Below are positions 1 through 11,359 of a stretch of 64,000 bases of DNA, piece after piece. The position numbers and the translations under genes were made by a program. Origin of the DNA: Myotis daubentonii (lineage: Eukaryota; Chordata; Mammalia; Chiroptera; Vespertilionidae); assembly GCF_963259705.1 (NCBI RefSeq), contig NC_081844.1:40675341-40739340 (forward strand), given 5' to 3'. The notes beneath the pieces were generated by a model, which was not told the DNA's origin, did not search any database, and saw only the letters and a list, made by a program, of their open reading frames with translations. Within the stretch, counting starts at the first letter, position 1. Each line of letters starts with the position of its first letter.

Positions 1-1880
1 ATCCTTTTCCCCAATGTGAAGTTCAATATCTTACAAAGAATTATTCAAATAGATTCCAAACAAATCAAAGCAGTGAAGCATTTGATATATGAAATGACAG
101 TAATGCCTGTGAAAGAAATGCTACATTTGCACATAGTAGACATTAATATAAGTTTGTGGCATTGTTGCCACAGAATCTGCCACATGCCTGAATAATTTTG
201 CATCCTCATGAATTTTTTATCACTTAGTTTGGCTTACTTCATTGCCATGATTTTTGCATTAACGTTTTCTATTTGGACCAAAGCATTCATCATTGGTCTG
301 CTGTCACTCACTTGATTTTCTTGCTCATAACCTAAATTGAAATATTGATCTTATAAAGTTCATATTGGATAACATTATAAGTAATTATAACCATGATAAT
401 GAAAAGGCTGACTAGAACGATGACTACCGAGCAATGATAAAGTGTAATTATGAATAGAATAGGGTCTACAACTGTAGAATCAAATGATGTGCATTTTAGA
501 TGACCCTCCATGATATTGAAACCCCATAAATGCTGTTGTAATGGACATGCAACGATAAAAATGTAAACACACAAATTATAAATAAAACCGACCTACTTAA
601 AGTAACTTTCAGAAAAGATATAGATGATTCTCTAGGCTATTGGGATGGGGTAGGGAACAACATAAACTGGCATGTTCACCCACATATATAAACACACAAT
701 AATATATAATATATAATTGGATAGATACCACAATATATGACAAACTGAACTTAGTAAACAAAGAGTAGTGAACTGGCAGTAAGAAAATAAGTATTTCCAA
801 TCTGTTCTGCTATTTAATTATTTCTAAGAACTTGTGCATATAACTTTTCCACCTTGTTTCTCACTTTCATCATCTATAAAACTTTCTCTCAGGTGTCTGA
901 GCTATAATTTTAAAAAAGAAAACAGTTTTACAGTTAGGATTTAAGAAATAGGGAATGTGAATCTCGTATTTATTCAACTCTCGTACCTTTTCTCTTGAAG
1001 ATGGTATTTTTTTGTTTGCTAATGAACTAAATTCCTAGCTCAAATGGGGAAATGAGTGTGATTTAAATCTGTACATACAAATATCATTCATATAGGTTTT
1101 CCCTAAATTTTCTAGTTAGTATCCATATACTTTTAAAATAATTTATCTACTAGAATTTATTTAAGGTAATATTTTAATTCTTTATTAAGGTACTCATACC
1201 AATTAGTTAAACTGCATTTTTCTATGATTTCCTTTTTCAAGAAATATAATAAAACTGTTTGGAGATAAGTAAGAATACATTTAGATTTGCTAAGGGAATT
1301 TTATATATAACAACTCAAAATCCAATGACTCCAATTTAGAAAATATGTGACAGCGTTTTAAAAATTGACAAATATAACATTGCTTATAGACGTAGTACTA
1401 CCATCATCTTTGGGAGGAAGAATTTTCCATTAATGTCATATCAAAAATTCTTAAAAGAATGTACTGAACTATTAGTGATTCTAGAAAATCTGCATCTTAA
1501 AGCTCCATTTTAGACTAAGAACCGAAAAAGAAAACTTTGTGATAATCAATGAAATTAATAAAAGGAAGAGATGAATGAACAGTTGGGGGCATTCTAAAGG
1601 TACAGGTATTGTGGAGTTGGGGAAATGGCATAATGACCATTTTGGGACCAAAGCACCCAATGGAACAGATCATTTTATAAAACACAGCTGTCCGGGTTGG
1701 GGCTCTATGGGCTGGGGCCTTTTCCAAACACAAGGCTTAAGTATTTCCTTTTTAATTTGAAGATAAAACCTTCTCTAGACACTAGGATGCACGGTAACAT
1801 GGCGCTATCTATGGTTACTGACTGCTGTTATTTACCTTGCAAGAACTTCATTTACTCCTATTACTTTAGTGCCAAGGAAG
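1..1880. other. A/T-rich intron, nothing recognised
   Basis: No repeat, exon or motif that I could name; short frames are chance. Confidence 0.6.
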
Positions 1881-1883
1881 GAA

Positions 1884-1885
<2 letters not shown>

Positions 1886-1918
<33 letters not shown>
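1886..1918. repeat. (TG)n microsatellite
   Basis: About 16 TG dinucleotides in a row, just left of a short mariner-like element. Confidence 0.95.
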
Positions 1919-1919
<1 letters not shown>

Positions 1920-1933
1920 CTATATACATGATA

Positions 1934-2053
1934 CATGGTGGGGCAAAAGGAGGTTTACAGTTGTTCGTATGAAAAATAATACAATAATTAATAAATAATA
2001 ATACAAGAATAAGATCTGTTTCAGGTACTCACAACCTACTTTTGCCCACCCTG
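1934..2053. mobile_element. Short nonautonomous Tc/mariner element (MITE)
   Basis: About 120 bp flanked by TA dinucleotides (1932-1933 and 2054-2055). The left end resembles CAGGGTGGGGCAAAAGTAGG (here CATGGTGGGGCAAAAGGAGG); the right end is its inverse, CCTACTTTTGCCCACCCTG. The A/T-rich core has no coding capacity. A relative with the same termini lies at 15133-15247. Confidence 0.85.
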
Positions 2054-2439
2054 TATGTGTGTATGTGTATATGCGTGTGTATGCATTCACCTATATACAC
2101 ACTCACACATAATTATTTCTAAAGGCAGGGATTCCATTTGGATGATGAAATGCTGGAATTCAGTTGTCAAGAATGGCCTAGCAGAGAGCTTCTTGTGAAA
2201 TTAGGTCTGAGGTTTCCAGGGCACACCTGGTATAATGAAGCACACATTAAGCCTGACAAGAAGGCTTCCGGACCATTTTGTTTTGCTCTAAAAATGTCTT
2301 TTAGTTCTTTTAAAAATTTGCCAAAACCTAAATCAAACGCCATTTTCTTAGTAATTACATGGTGAAGGATGTAATCACTGCAGCCTTCTGAAACTGAGAG
2401 ACCAGAAGCCCTGCTTTGGGCACTTTCCTACAGTTGCTT

Positions 2440-2790
2440 TTGTTAATGTACTAATGAGCCATTGTCACAATGGAGCCAACCTGGCATTAGCACTTACAAT
2501 AAATTTGCTGCAAGAACACTGCTGTTTGTAATTAGCTCTTCATTACACAATCAGGCTGATTTAGAGAAACTCTCATATGATTTGCTCAGCAAATGAAGCA
2601 ATATAATTACACCTCACTTGAAATCAACAAATTAGACTGCTGTTTGCAATTGGCTATATTATGTACTATTAGTGCCCGGGCAACTGCAGGCCTGTTGCTT
2701 CCTTTAACACTTAAGTAAGTCTAATTAAAGCACTGAATATTTTGTACAGGCAAGATTAGCTACATAATGGTCACAATTTTTATAATTAAA
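2440..2790. promoter_or_regulatory. Candidate conserved noncoding element (unproven)
   Basis: Non-repetitive stretch free of transposon signatures and simple repeats, dense in ATTA/TAAT homeodomain-type cores (GTAATTAGC, ATAATTACAC, CTAATTAAAG, TATAATTAAAG). The look is typical of deeply conserved intronic enhancers near developmental loci, but no alignment was possible, so this is inference only. Confidence 0.3.
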
Positions 2791-3479
2791 GAGGGAACCC
2801 AAGATTTATCTTTAAAATATTTTATATTAAACTCAAGTCTTGGCCATTTGTGGTTCTAATGATAGAAATCAGAAACTAAAAGCATAAGAGGATTTCATGA
2901 AACATATACTTTTGAACCAAAATATTTCCTAGCCGGAACATATGAGAATTAAGTAAGATTCAAATTAGGGTAAAGCAGAGTAATGAGTTATCCATTCAGT
3001 TGTGTGTTTCTCAGCACTAGATATTCAGTATCTGTCCGTTATAATGATGGCTTATGTCAGATCCTTATCTCATTGGGTTTTTGACTGGAGCACTCTACTC
3101 ACTAGTTGTAATCACTGGGAGAGGCAGTTGGCAGGAGATAAGAGAAGGGTTGAAAGATTTAGCAAATAAAAATACAAAAAAGTTAAATGGAGTTCTATAT
3201 TTTATCTGGCAAACTTATATTAGGGTATTTAGGATATGCCTCTCTGTTTTAAATTCAGAAATATTTACTGCATACACACAATACACATCCAAAAGAATTA
3301 ATTTTCTCAACAATAATGAATTCAGAAAATAATTATCAATCAGTCAATGAGTTTTGGTTAGGATTGTGCTTCTCCACCATCAGTGTACACTTCTTTAGTT
3401 AACAAACTATGTCACCTCCTTTTTATATTCCAAATAGTTGAAATTTAAGATGAGTATTTGTAATGACAGTGTCTGTTGA

Positions 3480-4425
3480 GAAGACCCTTCGGCTCTCCCC
3501 TCAAACCTACAACTAATTGTATATCAATTGACCCAACAAAGTTTCCTTTGCTAAACACACTGGCACACCAGAGAGATCCACACATTGGTACATCTAAAGG
3601 TGGGTATATTGGAACACAGGGGAGGCAGGACAAAAGGAAGTGCAGGGATGGTGCCCATAGACTTGGTTTCTGGATGATGTGGCTGAGGCCACAGTCCCAG
3701 CTCACCAGGAAGCAATGGAGGAGTCAGGGTGTAGTCCCCACACTATGGAACAATGGAGGGGAAGAAGCGGTATCAGCACCCAAGAATCCAGCTCCCTCTA
3801 CCAACTTCAGAAGCCTGGTAGCAACAGAGATAAGCCTATGGTCTTCCAACTATAGAACAAGGGTGCCAGTGGCCATAGGGAGCCAGGTAATATCATGGCA
3901 GGAACCTGGCTCTCCACAACCTGCCAATCCTTCCAACCCAGTGATGGTGCCCTGAGACCCAGGTGAAACAGACACAGCGGGGAGACTCACCCCACTCACC
4001 CAGGTGGTGACTCCCAGGACCTCAAGTACCTCACCAACCATGATTACAGAGAAGCTAGTAACTCAGGTAAGAGAAACCAAAAAATTGAGCTATACCACCA
4101 TCTACTGGAAAACAAACAAACAAATAAAGACCTCTAATGATCAACTTGCTGCATTGTTACAATTTAAAAAAGGTACCTAAATAAGGAACGAGTTCACTAC
4201 TTCAAATGCACCAGCAGAGAAACAAACACCTAGCACCATGAACAACCAAAGTAACATGGTAACACGGAAAGAAAATGATAATTTTTCAGAAACAAAACTC
4301 AAAGTCATGGAAGATTGTGATCTAAATGATAAAAAGTTCAAAATAACAGTCATGAAGTAAGTTGATGAGATACAAGAAAACTCAGAAAGCCAGTTCAATG
4401 AGCTCAGGAATAAAATTAATTAACA
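3480..4425 (+). mobile_element. L1 fragment: 5' UTR/ORF1 start region
   Basis: Downstream of a G/C-richer leader (about 3650-4060) is a frame beginning MNNQSNMVTRKENDN at 4219. It is followed by ETKLKVMEDCDLNDKKFKI, a stop, and a continuation like VDEIQENSESQFNELRNKIN. This pattern is the N-terminal part of mammalian L1 ORF1, broken by a stop. The left limit is uncertain. Confidence 0.7.
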
Positions 4426-4431
4426 AAAGGT

Positions 4432-5000
4432 GTACTTTACCAAAGATAGATGAATGGATAAAGAAGATGTAGTATATGTAGGCTGTCCACAAAAATGTAT
4501 TACACACTTTGAATAATCATAAAGTGTTTATTAAAACATTTCATTTTCAAAATGTCATAGAATCAGCTGTTAAAGTGTGTGTACATTTTTTGGAGGGACA
4601 ACCTGTATATATACAAAGGCATACAACTCAGACATGAATGTATATTCAGAGTATTATGCTAAGAGATAGAAGTCTAATGAAAAAGAACAAAACATGTTTA
4701 ATTTCACTCATATGTGGAACATACAAAGAAAAAGTAACAAACTAAAAGTACAAAAAAACAAAAAAATACCAAAACTCATAAATACAGATATCAGAATGGT
4801 GGTTACCTGAGAAGAAGGTGATGGGTGAAGGAGAAATGGGTAAAATAGGTCACATATGTGGTAATGGAAGGAAACAAACTAGACCTTTGATAGTGAGCAT
4901 GCAATAGAGTAAATAGACATTAAATTATAATGTCGTATACCTGAAATTTATATAATGTTATTAACTAATGTTACCTCAATATTTTTTTTAAATTGGGGAA
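4432..5000 (+). mobile_element. L1 3' fragment (end of ORF2 and 3' UTR), interrupted
   Basis: Contains the familiar L1 ORF2 tail wording: GATGAATGGATAAAGAAGAT, later AACATGTTTAATTTCACTCA followed by TATGTGGAACATACAAAG, and a 3' UTR-like stretch ending near an A/T tract at 4980-4994. A short mariner element at 4481-4604 splits it exactly at a TA. Together with 3480-4425 it may be one internally deleted L1. Confidence 0.75.
4481..4604. mobile_element. Short nonautonomous mariner element inside L1
   Basis: TA-flanked (4479-4480, 4605-4606). Its inverted ends read GGCTGTCCACAAAAATGTAT on the left and, inverted from the right, CAGGTTGTCCCTCCAAAAAA, both followed by ACACACTTT. The inner parts also pair imperfectly, so the element is palindrome-like. 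It interrupts the L1 tail. Confidence 0.82.
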
Positions 5001-5370
5001 AAAAGAGTATCCACAATTACTGACTATATCAATAAACAGAAAATTCAGTGACTACTTTTAAACAGACTAATAGAGTCTTCTAAGGTAGAATTAATATTGC
5101 TATTTAAAGGCCATTGCTTTAGAAACCAATGTAGATTCCTCTTTCTATAAATACATGTAGCTTTTTAAAAGAGTGGCCTGTGCATGTATACCTGTATGTG
5201 TGTGTACAATTAATATATTTTTACCTTAAGAAATGAGGTATATTGTGCATTCATGATAATCTGTTCTATTGTAGTTATCATGAAATCTAGTTGTTTTAAG
5301 ACAATTTTTGGTTCAAGTTAGAAAAAGACTTCTATATTCTTGCCAAGTCATAAATTGTTTTCTTTTTTAA

Positions 5371-5742
5371 CTAGAGTCCTGGTGCACAAAATTTGTGCAC
5401 TCAGGATGGGGGCGTCCCTGAGCCTGGCCTGCACCCTCTTGCAGTCCAGGAGCCTTCAGGGGATGTCTGACTGATGGTTTAGGCCAGCTCTAAGGGCGGG
5501 CCTAAGTCAGCAGTTGGACATCCTTAGCACTGCTGCGGATGCAGGAGAGGCTCCCACCACCGCCACTGTACTCGTCAGCCGTGAGCCCAGCTTCTGACTG
5601 AGTGGCGCTCCCCCTGTGGGAGAGCACTGATCACCAGGGGGCAGCTCCTGCATTGAGCATCTGCCACTTGGTGGTCAGTGCGCATCATAGCAACCGGTCG
5701 TTCCACCGGTCGATTTGCATAATAGCCTTTTATTATATAGGG
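5371..5742 (-). mobile_element. HeliBat-type Helitron, full-length nonautonomous
   Basis: Read on the minus strand it starts near CTATATAATAAAAGGC and ends with a hairpin (GTGCACAAATTTTGTGCACC) followed by a short spacer and CTAG at 5371-5374. A second hairpin of about 20 bp per arm lies near 5624-5682. No transposase or helicase frame, so it depended on an autonomous Helitron. Confidence 0.9.
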
Positions 5743-5744
5743 TT

Positions 5745-8020
5745 GCATTCAGTGAGGTAGCTCATGGAATGAGTTCTATTCATGATGCATATGATTAAAT
5801 CTATCTGTGTTCTATCCCATCTATTGCATGCACTGTTCTTCACTCCCAAGGGAGCAACTTTGGATGAGATTAATGGTTTACATGGCTTACTGCCAAAGTT
5901 TCAGAATCAGGGCTCAGGATGAGCTGGGCCAGGGGACCTCATTCTATTGTTTTCCGATACCCTTTCTCTTGAGGTGTTGAGGACGTCTGGATGTCCATTC
6001 AGATCATAAGCCCACCTTGGGCTGTGCTGGTTCTGGATGTGCTCCCTGGTCAGACAACAGTGAAATGATCAATGTCACATCTGTGAACAACTTACCAGGC
6101 TTTTGCTTTATAATTTAATTTAAAGAGTATATCTTCATCCGATTCCTTTTTACAAATTATTTAAAGATACTCACCATAGATAGTCAATTCCAAAAAACAA
6201 GTGTCTAAGTCTAAATGTTGGAGAATTAGGCTGTAGTATGAAGTATAATGACCTCACATATTCCCTAACATCTGCTGATCTGAGGCTTTGTTCTACATAG
6301 TAAATATCATCTACATGTACTTTAAATGTGTCTCTTTTTCTCCTAACTTCTGCATTCAAGAAGACTATTGACAACAATTACTAGTAGACATCGTTCAATA
6401 TTTATTTAAAATAATGAGACAATGTAATACTCTTTAACATAGAAATTATAAAGTTGAAGTCAAGTAAGTTGTTCATTTGAAATGATCATAAATGCCCAAA
6501 TGGTTCAATGTTAGTGAATCCGTTTCTTTTGCTTTATGGAAGCTTTTGTGCTCACTTACATTCTTATAGTGTTACAGAGAAGTGATTTTTTTTTTCATGA
6601 GATTAATCAAGAAATATTTTTGTAACAATTAAAAAAAGATCTGTCTTGTCAAAATCCTTCTGATCTTTGGTGGCACATACTCTCCAATGCAACTGAAGTG
6701 TTTTATTGAAGAAGCTAAAAAATATTTAGAAAAGTGGAATATTTCTCTTTAAAATGATATATATATACATATAATTTACAATTATATATATAATTGTTAT
6801 ATATATATATTTACTTTTCAACAATGGCAGCTAACTGCTTTGGATTTTAAATTATGCTTCATGTGCATTTCGATAGTGGAAATCATGTTACCGAAAGGTA
6901 CCTTGCTCCTGACCTCGTTGAGAGACTTTCCATGTTATCTTTTAAAAATGACAGGTTTATAAATCATTCCGTAGAGAGTGCTGAGCCTACCAGTTGAACG
7001 GAGATTCAATTTCAAGAATATAAGGGGAAGTCACTGAAGTGGTCACAGGGACAGCATCGCAGCATGGAGTGCATTGCACTAAGTCAGGCAAACAATGCAG
7101 AACAAAGCCACAAGCTCCCCAAAGAGAGGAGAGAAAATAAAGTTTCATCCAACCCACAGACCCATAGACTGCAATGAAATAGCACATTTTATGAAAAAAA
7201 TATTTCATGTGAAATAGAAATGTCATCAAAATTATTTTTATTAAACTAGATAAGGTGTGTGGTGAAGAGATTTTGATGATTGGAAATTCTTTTTGGGGGG
7301 AGGGAAAGTGAGGATTCTGTGGCTGTTTATAAGAATCAGTCTTCACCATACCCCCACTCCCCTCTCCCTCTGACTCCTCTCCAAGGAGGGTGTACTGTCA
7401 ATACTCAATAGCCTAAAAACATGGTTAACTGGATTTTACCTTCACAACTAAATAAAAATTTCAGCTGCGTATTAGTATCATCCTTTCCCTTTCTGTGGGT
7501 CTGTTTTTAAAGCTTGTGTGTCATATCCACAGTAAAATTTAATTCTGACATAAATGTAACAACACACATCATAGGAAGCACAGTCTCTGTATCAGTGTGT
7601 TAAAAGAGTGTGTGTGTACCCACAAAAGCAGGTAATATGTTAATAGGAGGACAATGAGAGATAAAACTGACTTCAAAGTAATTCTGAAAACCAACAGAAA
7701 GCATAAAAAAGAAATAAACTATTTATTTCTAGTTTAAAAGCATTTGCAGTGAACGGGAAATTTTGCAGACTGAGAAATATGCCCTGGGAGACAGAAGCAC
7801 AGTGAGGTTAACTTCGGGAGAGAAGGCCATCTCAAATCCAACATCTTGAAGATAAGACTCTGAATGCCCAGTGGAATGCTGAAATTAGTTTCTATTTTTC
7901 CCTATTTTGGAATTAAAAATAAACTTTAAACAATAAAATCAACAGACTTTAATTCATTAATTGTGAATTTCAAGCAGCAAAACTAAACAAGTCAATATCA
8001 TGTCTAAGAAAGAGTGAGCT
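5745..8020. other. Intronic sequence, nothing recognised apart from an AT tract
   Basis: Mixed composition, no clear transposon ends. The 120-codon minus frame at 6987-7349 lacks any recognisable motif and crosses low-complexity sequence. Confidence 0.55.
6760..6812. repeat. Imperfect (AT)n tract
   Basis: Three short runs of AT dinucleotides separated by TACATATAATTTACAATT-like sequence; a weak palindromic A/T-rich block. Confidence 0.8.
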
Positions 8021-8027
8021 CTTAGGG

Positions 8028-8233
8028 CAGTGGTTCTCAACCTTCTGGCCCTTTAAATACAGGTCCTCATGTTGTGACCCAACCATAAAATTATTTTCAT
8101 TGCTACTTCATAACTGTGCCACTGTTATGAATCGTAATGTAAATATCTGATATGCAGGATGGTCTTAGGCGACCCCTGTGAAAGGGCTATTCGACCGCCA
8201 AAGGGGTCGTGACCCACAGGTTGAAAACTACTG
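8028..8233 (+). mobile_element. Nonautonomous hAT element with target duplication
   Basis: 206 bp with terminal inverted repeats CAGTGGTTCTCAACC and GGTTGAAAACTACTG. The flanking 8-mers TCTTAGGG (8020-8027) and TCTCAGGG (8234-8241) match at 7 of 8 positions, as expected for hAT insertion. No frame of interest. A copy of the same family in the opposite orientation is at 63227-63438. Confidence 0.9.
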
Positions 8234-8241
8234 TCTCAGGG

Positions 8242-8620
8242 GATCCAGGATGCGGCAGACAGGACTGCAGAGAGAGCCAGTGTGATTGAGTGAGAGAGCG
8301 AAAGGGGAGTGTGTGGACGTAGGGCAGTGTCAGTATTTACGAGGGAGGGACAGTTACTAGTATATTCCGCAGGACTGGTGGGGACTGGCGGACCTGGCTC
8401 GCCTGGCCAGGCAGCCTCTACTACAGCTATAATCTGAGACCATGCCATCTTGAAGGGGAGAGCGGCTGTGACTGGGGGCCCACCCACACCGCCACCCGGG
8501 GAGACCTCAGACACCACCCAGGACCCTACAGCCACACCGGCCAGGGACCAGCTGCCACGGCTGCAAACCCACCAACACCGAGACTCCAGTCACCTGGCCA
8601 TGGGCTTCTAAAAAGTTTGT
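8242..8620. repeat. G/C-rich segment, probable L1 5' UTR-derived or other interspersed repeat
   Basis: A G/C-rich island between a hAT and a Ves SINE, with long chance frames but no recognisable protein. Its composition resembles bat L1 5' UTR sequence, and an L1-like 5' end follows at 8853. I could not assign the family. Confidence 0.35.
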
Positions 8621-8623
8621 CCA

Positions 8624-8846
8624 GCCCGAACCGGTTTGGCTCAGTGGATAGAGCATGGGCCTGCGGACTGAAGGGTCCCAGGTTCGACTCTGGTCAAGAG
8701 CATGTACCTTGGTTGTGGGCACATCCCAAGTAGGGGGTGTGCAGGAGGCAGCTTATGGATGTTTCTCTCTCATCGATGTTTCTAACTCTCTATCCCTCTC
8801 CCTTCCGCTCTGTAAAAAAATCAATAAAATATATTAAAAAATAAAA
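8624..8846 (+). mobile_element. Ves SINE
   Basis: tRNA-derived head with A box TGGCTCAGTGGATAGAGC and B box GGTTCGACTC, then the C/T-rich body (CTCTCTCATCGATGTTTC) and an AATAAAATATATT-type tail. Nearly intact, therefore fairly young. Confidence 0.95.
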
Positions 8847-8852
8847 GTTTGT

Positions 8853-9000
8853 CCAGGGGGAGACAAAATGGTGGCTGAATAGGCAAATGGGTCTGGCACC
8901 TTCTCACAGAGCAGATAGAAGAAACAGCTGAATCAAATAACATTCACCCAGAATTGGCGAAGTAAACACAACTAGAGAGACAATCTGTAGGCAGTAAGGT
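8853..9000 (+). mobile_element. L1 5'-end-like fragment
   Basis: GGGGGAGACAAAATGGTGGC followed by TGAATAGGCAAATGGG and CAGCTGAATCAAATAAC resembles the opening of L1 5' UTRs. It directly follows the Ves SINE tail. The right limit is approximate. Confidence 0.5.
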
Positions 9001-9917
9001 CTTAGCTAGCTGGGAAACCGATGGGGGGCACTTAATTGGGAAAAAAGGAGACATGTAATACTTTAAACAATAAAAGAAAAAAATCATGTCTAAGAATAGA
9101 AGATAAAGCTGTATGTGAATTTCATAAATTTTTTCCATGTTTGTGTGTGTGTACAAGCATGTGTTTGGAAGTGTGCACATTTCATACATAAACAATAGAA
9201 ATGAAAGAATATGAAATTAAATATGGGATGTCTAAATTAAAATACAAACTTTGCAAAAAAATAAGACAATTAGCTTGAGTAGTCTCCTTTCTGCATGTCT
9301 CTAACACAACAGAGTCAGAATGGGTTTGCTTTCTCTCCGTCTTCTTCAATTTGGTCCCCTATTGCCTCATCATCTTTCATAGTGAAATGTGTTGCTCTTT
9401 TGTTTCACTTCACAAAAGAAATGGCTCTCCTGTGAAATTTCTGTTGTCACTCTTACTAAACAGAAATGCAGTCAAGGATGTTGACAGTAGCGTGGAAATG
9501 TCTAGAAGACTTGCGGGCTAACGGCTTGACTTCACAGGGCCTGCCATTCCTCTGAGGTGAACACTGTCAGCATTTCTCGTGCTAGGTTTTCATGCAGTCT
9601 TTCTTCTCTGACCTTCTTCTCCAACACTAACCTCCTCTTGCCCTTTCTCTGGGCCTGGCTATCTTCCCACCTTTGTTTATCCTGCTCCTCCATTTAGGAC
9701 CTACTACACTGGCCACACCTTCTAAATGTGATACACCTTCAAGGAGGTGTTATAAGTTCTAGGTGCCCCACAGTATTTACCTCATCAACTCTGTTTCCAT
9801 AGCCTCCTGTGGTGTTTAAAGTCTGACATGTGTTATTAAAATATATCATATTCTCCTGTTTTTTTCAACCATGTGTATCTTGGGGATAACAACCTTTGTC
9901 CTCTATTTATCATTGTA

Positions 9918-10217
9918 CTGGAGGCTAGGTGCATGGATTCATGCACCAGTGGGGTCCCTTGGCCTGGCCTGCGGGGATGAGGCCAAAACCGGCTCTCCGA
10001 CATCCCCCTGAGGGGTCCCAGATGTGAGAGGGCGGTTCTAGGGTAACACATCGCAGAATCGGGCTCCCTCCTCTCTGGCTCTGGGTGCGTCACCTGAGAA
10101 CCACAGCTGCCAACTCACCACAGCCCAGCAGCTCCTGCATTGAGCACATGTCCCCTGGTGGTCATTGTGCATCATAGCTATCTGTCAGACAGTCACTTAG
10201 GCTTTTATATATATAGA
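9918..10217 (-). mobile_element. HeliBat-type Helitron
   Basis: Minus-strand copy: 3' hairpin near 9928-9946 (GGTGCATGGATTCATGCACC), a G/C-rich middle, the shared CAGCTCCTGCATTGAGCA block near 10127, and an A/T-rich start at 10200-10217. The terminal CTAG is mutated. Confidence 0.87.
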
Positions 10218-10364
10218 TAATATTGGAGATCCATCATTTATCAATATGTGTATGTGTTTTGATGGTTTCCTAGCAGATCTTTGTCCATATTTATAAATTA
10301 TGTTAGGAAATCTATTTTGTAAAATTAAAATGGACTCACATTCATTCTCCTGAGAGATTACTAC

Positions 10365-11216
10365 TCTACACTAATAAAAGACAAACATGCAAATTGGCCG
10401 TGCCTTTGCTACACCTTAAGCCACGCCCACCAGCCAATCAGAGTGGCTATATGCAAATTAACTAAACCAAGATGGCAGCCAGCAGCCATGGAGCTGGAGC
10501 AAGCAGGAGGCTTGGTTGCCCCAGTGATGGGGGAAGCCAAGCTTCCCGCCTGCCACAGTCGGCTCTGAGCTCCACTCAAGGCAACAAAGTTTCAATTATA
10601 GAAGATAAATAAACCCCAGATACCTACTTTGAGCAGGCCGTGGCCATGGAGCTAGAGCGAGCAGTAGGCTTGGGTTGCCCCTGGCAATGGAGGTAGCCAA
10701 GCTTCCCACCCGCCCTGGCCGGCTCTGTGCTCCACTCAAGGCTACAAAGTTTCAATTATAGAAGGTAAATAAATCCCAGAATAAAACAACAAAAGAAAAA
10801 AAGGAGAGGCTGGGAGCTTCCATCACCGAGGGGGGCTTGGCCAGGCTGAAAACGGCTCTCAGCCCCTCACCCAGACTGTCCTAGCACCCCAGTGGGGACC
10901 CCCCACCCTAAAGGGGGTGTGGCCAGCCTGAAAACAGCCATCAGCCCCTCACCCAGGCTGGCCAAACTTCCATGGGTGAGGGTCCCCACAGGGGGGGAGT
11001 GGGGGCTTGACCAGCCTGAAAACAGCCATCAGCCCCTCACTAAGGATGGCCCAGCACCCCAGTGGGGACCCCCACCCTGAAAAAGGTGTGACCAGCCTGC
11101 AAACACCCATCAGCCCCTCACCCAGGCTGGCCAGGCACCCAAGTGAGACCCCCACCCTGATTCAGGACACCCTTCAGGGCAAACCAGCCAGCTGCCACCC
11201 ATGCACCAGGCCTCTA
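10365..11216 (+). mobile_element. Helitron carrying an ~81-bp minisatellite
   Basis: Starts TCTACACTAATAAAAGACAA, keeps a Helitron-like leader including CCAATCAGAGTGGC and ATATGCAAATTAACTAAACC, has an internal near-duplication (10485-10610 against 10637-10780, both with CAAAGTTTCAATTATAGAAG), then four minisatellite units, and ends GCACCAGGCCTCTA. It is followed immediately by the start of another Helitron. Confidence 0.85.
10841..11172 (+). repeat. Minisatellite, 4 units of ~81-88 bp
   Basis: Units start at about 10841, 10923, 11011 and 11092, each with CCAGCCTGAAAACAGCCATC, then AGCCCCTCACCCAGGCTGG and CACCCCAGTGGGGACCCCC. The same unit recurs in the Helitron at 18.9 kb. Confidence 0.88.
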
Positions 11217-11355
11217 TCCTATATAATAAAAGGGTAATATACAAATTGACCCTAACAGCAGAACGACTGGGAATGACTGGTCACTAAGACACACACTGAC
11301 CACCCGGGGGCAGACGCTCAATGCAGGAACTGTCCCCGGGTGGTCAGTGTGCTCC
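11217..11355 (+). mobile_element. 3'-truncated Helitron in tandem with the preceding one
   Basis: Opens with CCTATATAATAAAAGGGTAA directly after the previous element's 3' end. It contains the family's internal hairpin: CACACTGACCACCCGGGGG (11290-11308) pairs with CCCCGGGTGGTCAGTGTG (11334-11351). The 3' part is missing. Confidence 0.8.
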
Positions 11356-11359
11356 CATT

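Noticed and set aside
3476..3955. 159-codon plus-strand open frame
   Set aside because: Lies in an L1 leader-like segment upstream of an ORF1-like start; low-information composition.
8624..8720. tRNA-like A and B boxes (also in the other Ves copies)
   Set aside because: These are the tRNA-derived heads of Ves SINEs; no complete cloverleaf tRNA gene was found.
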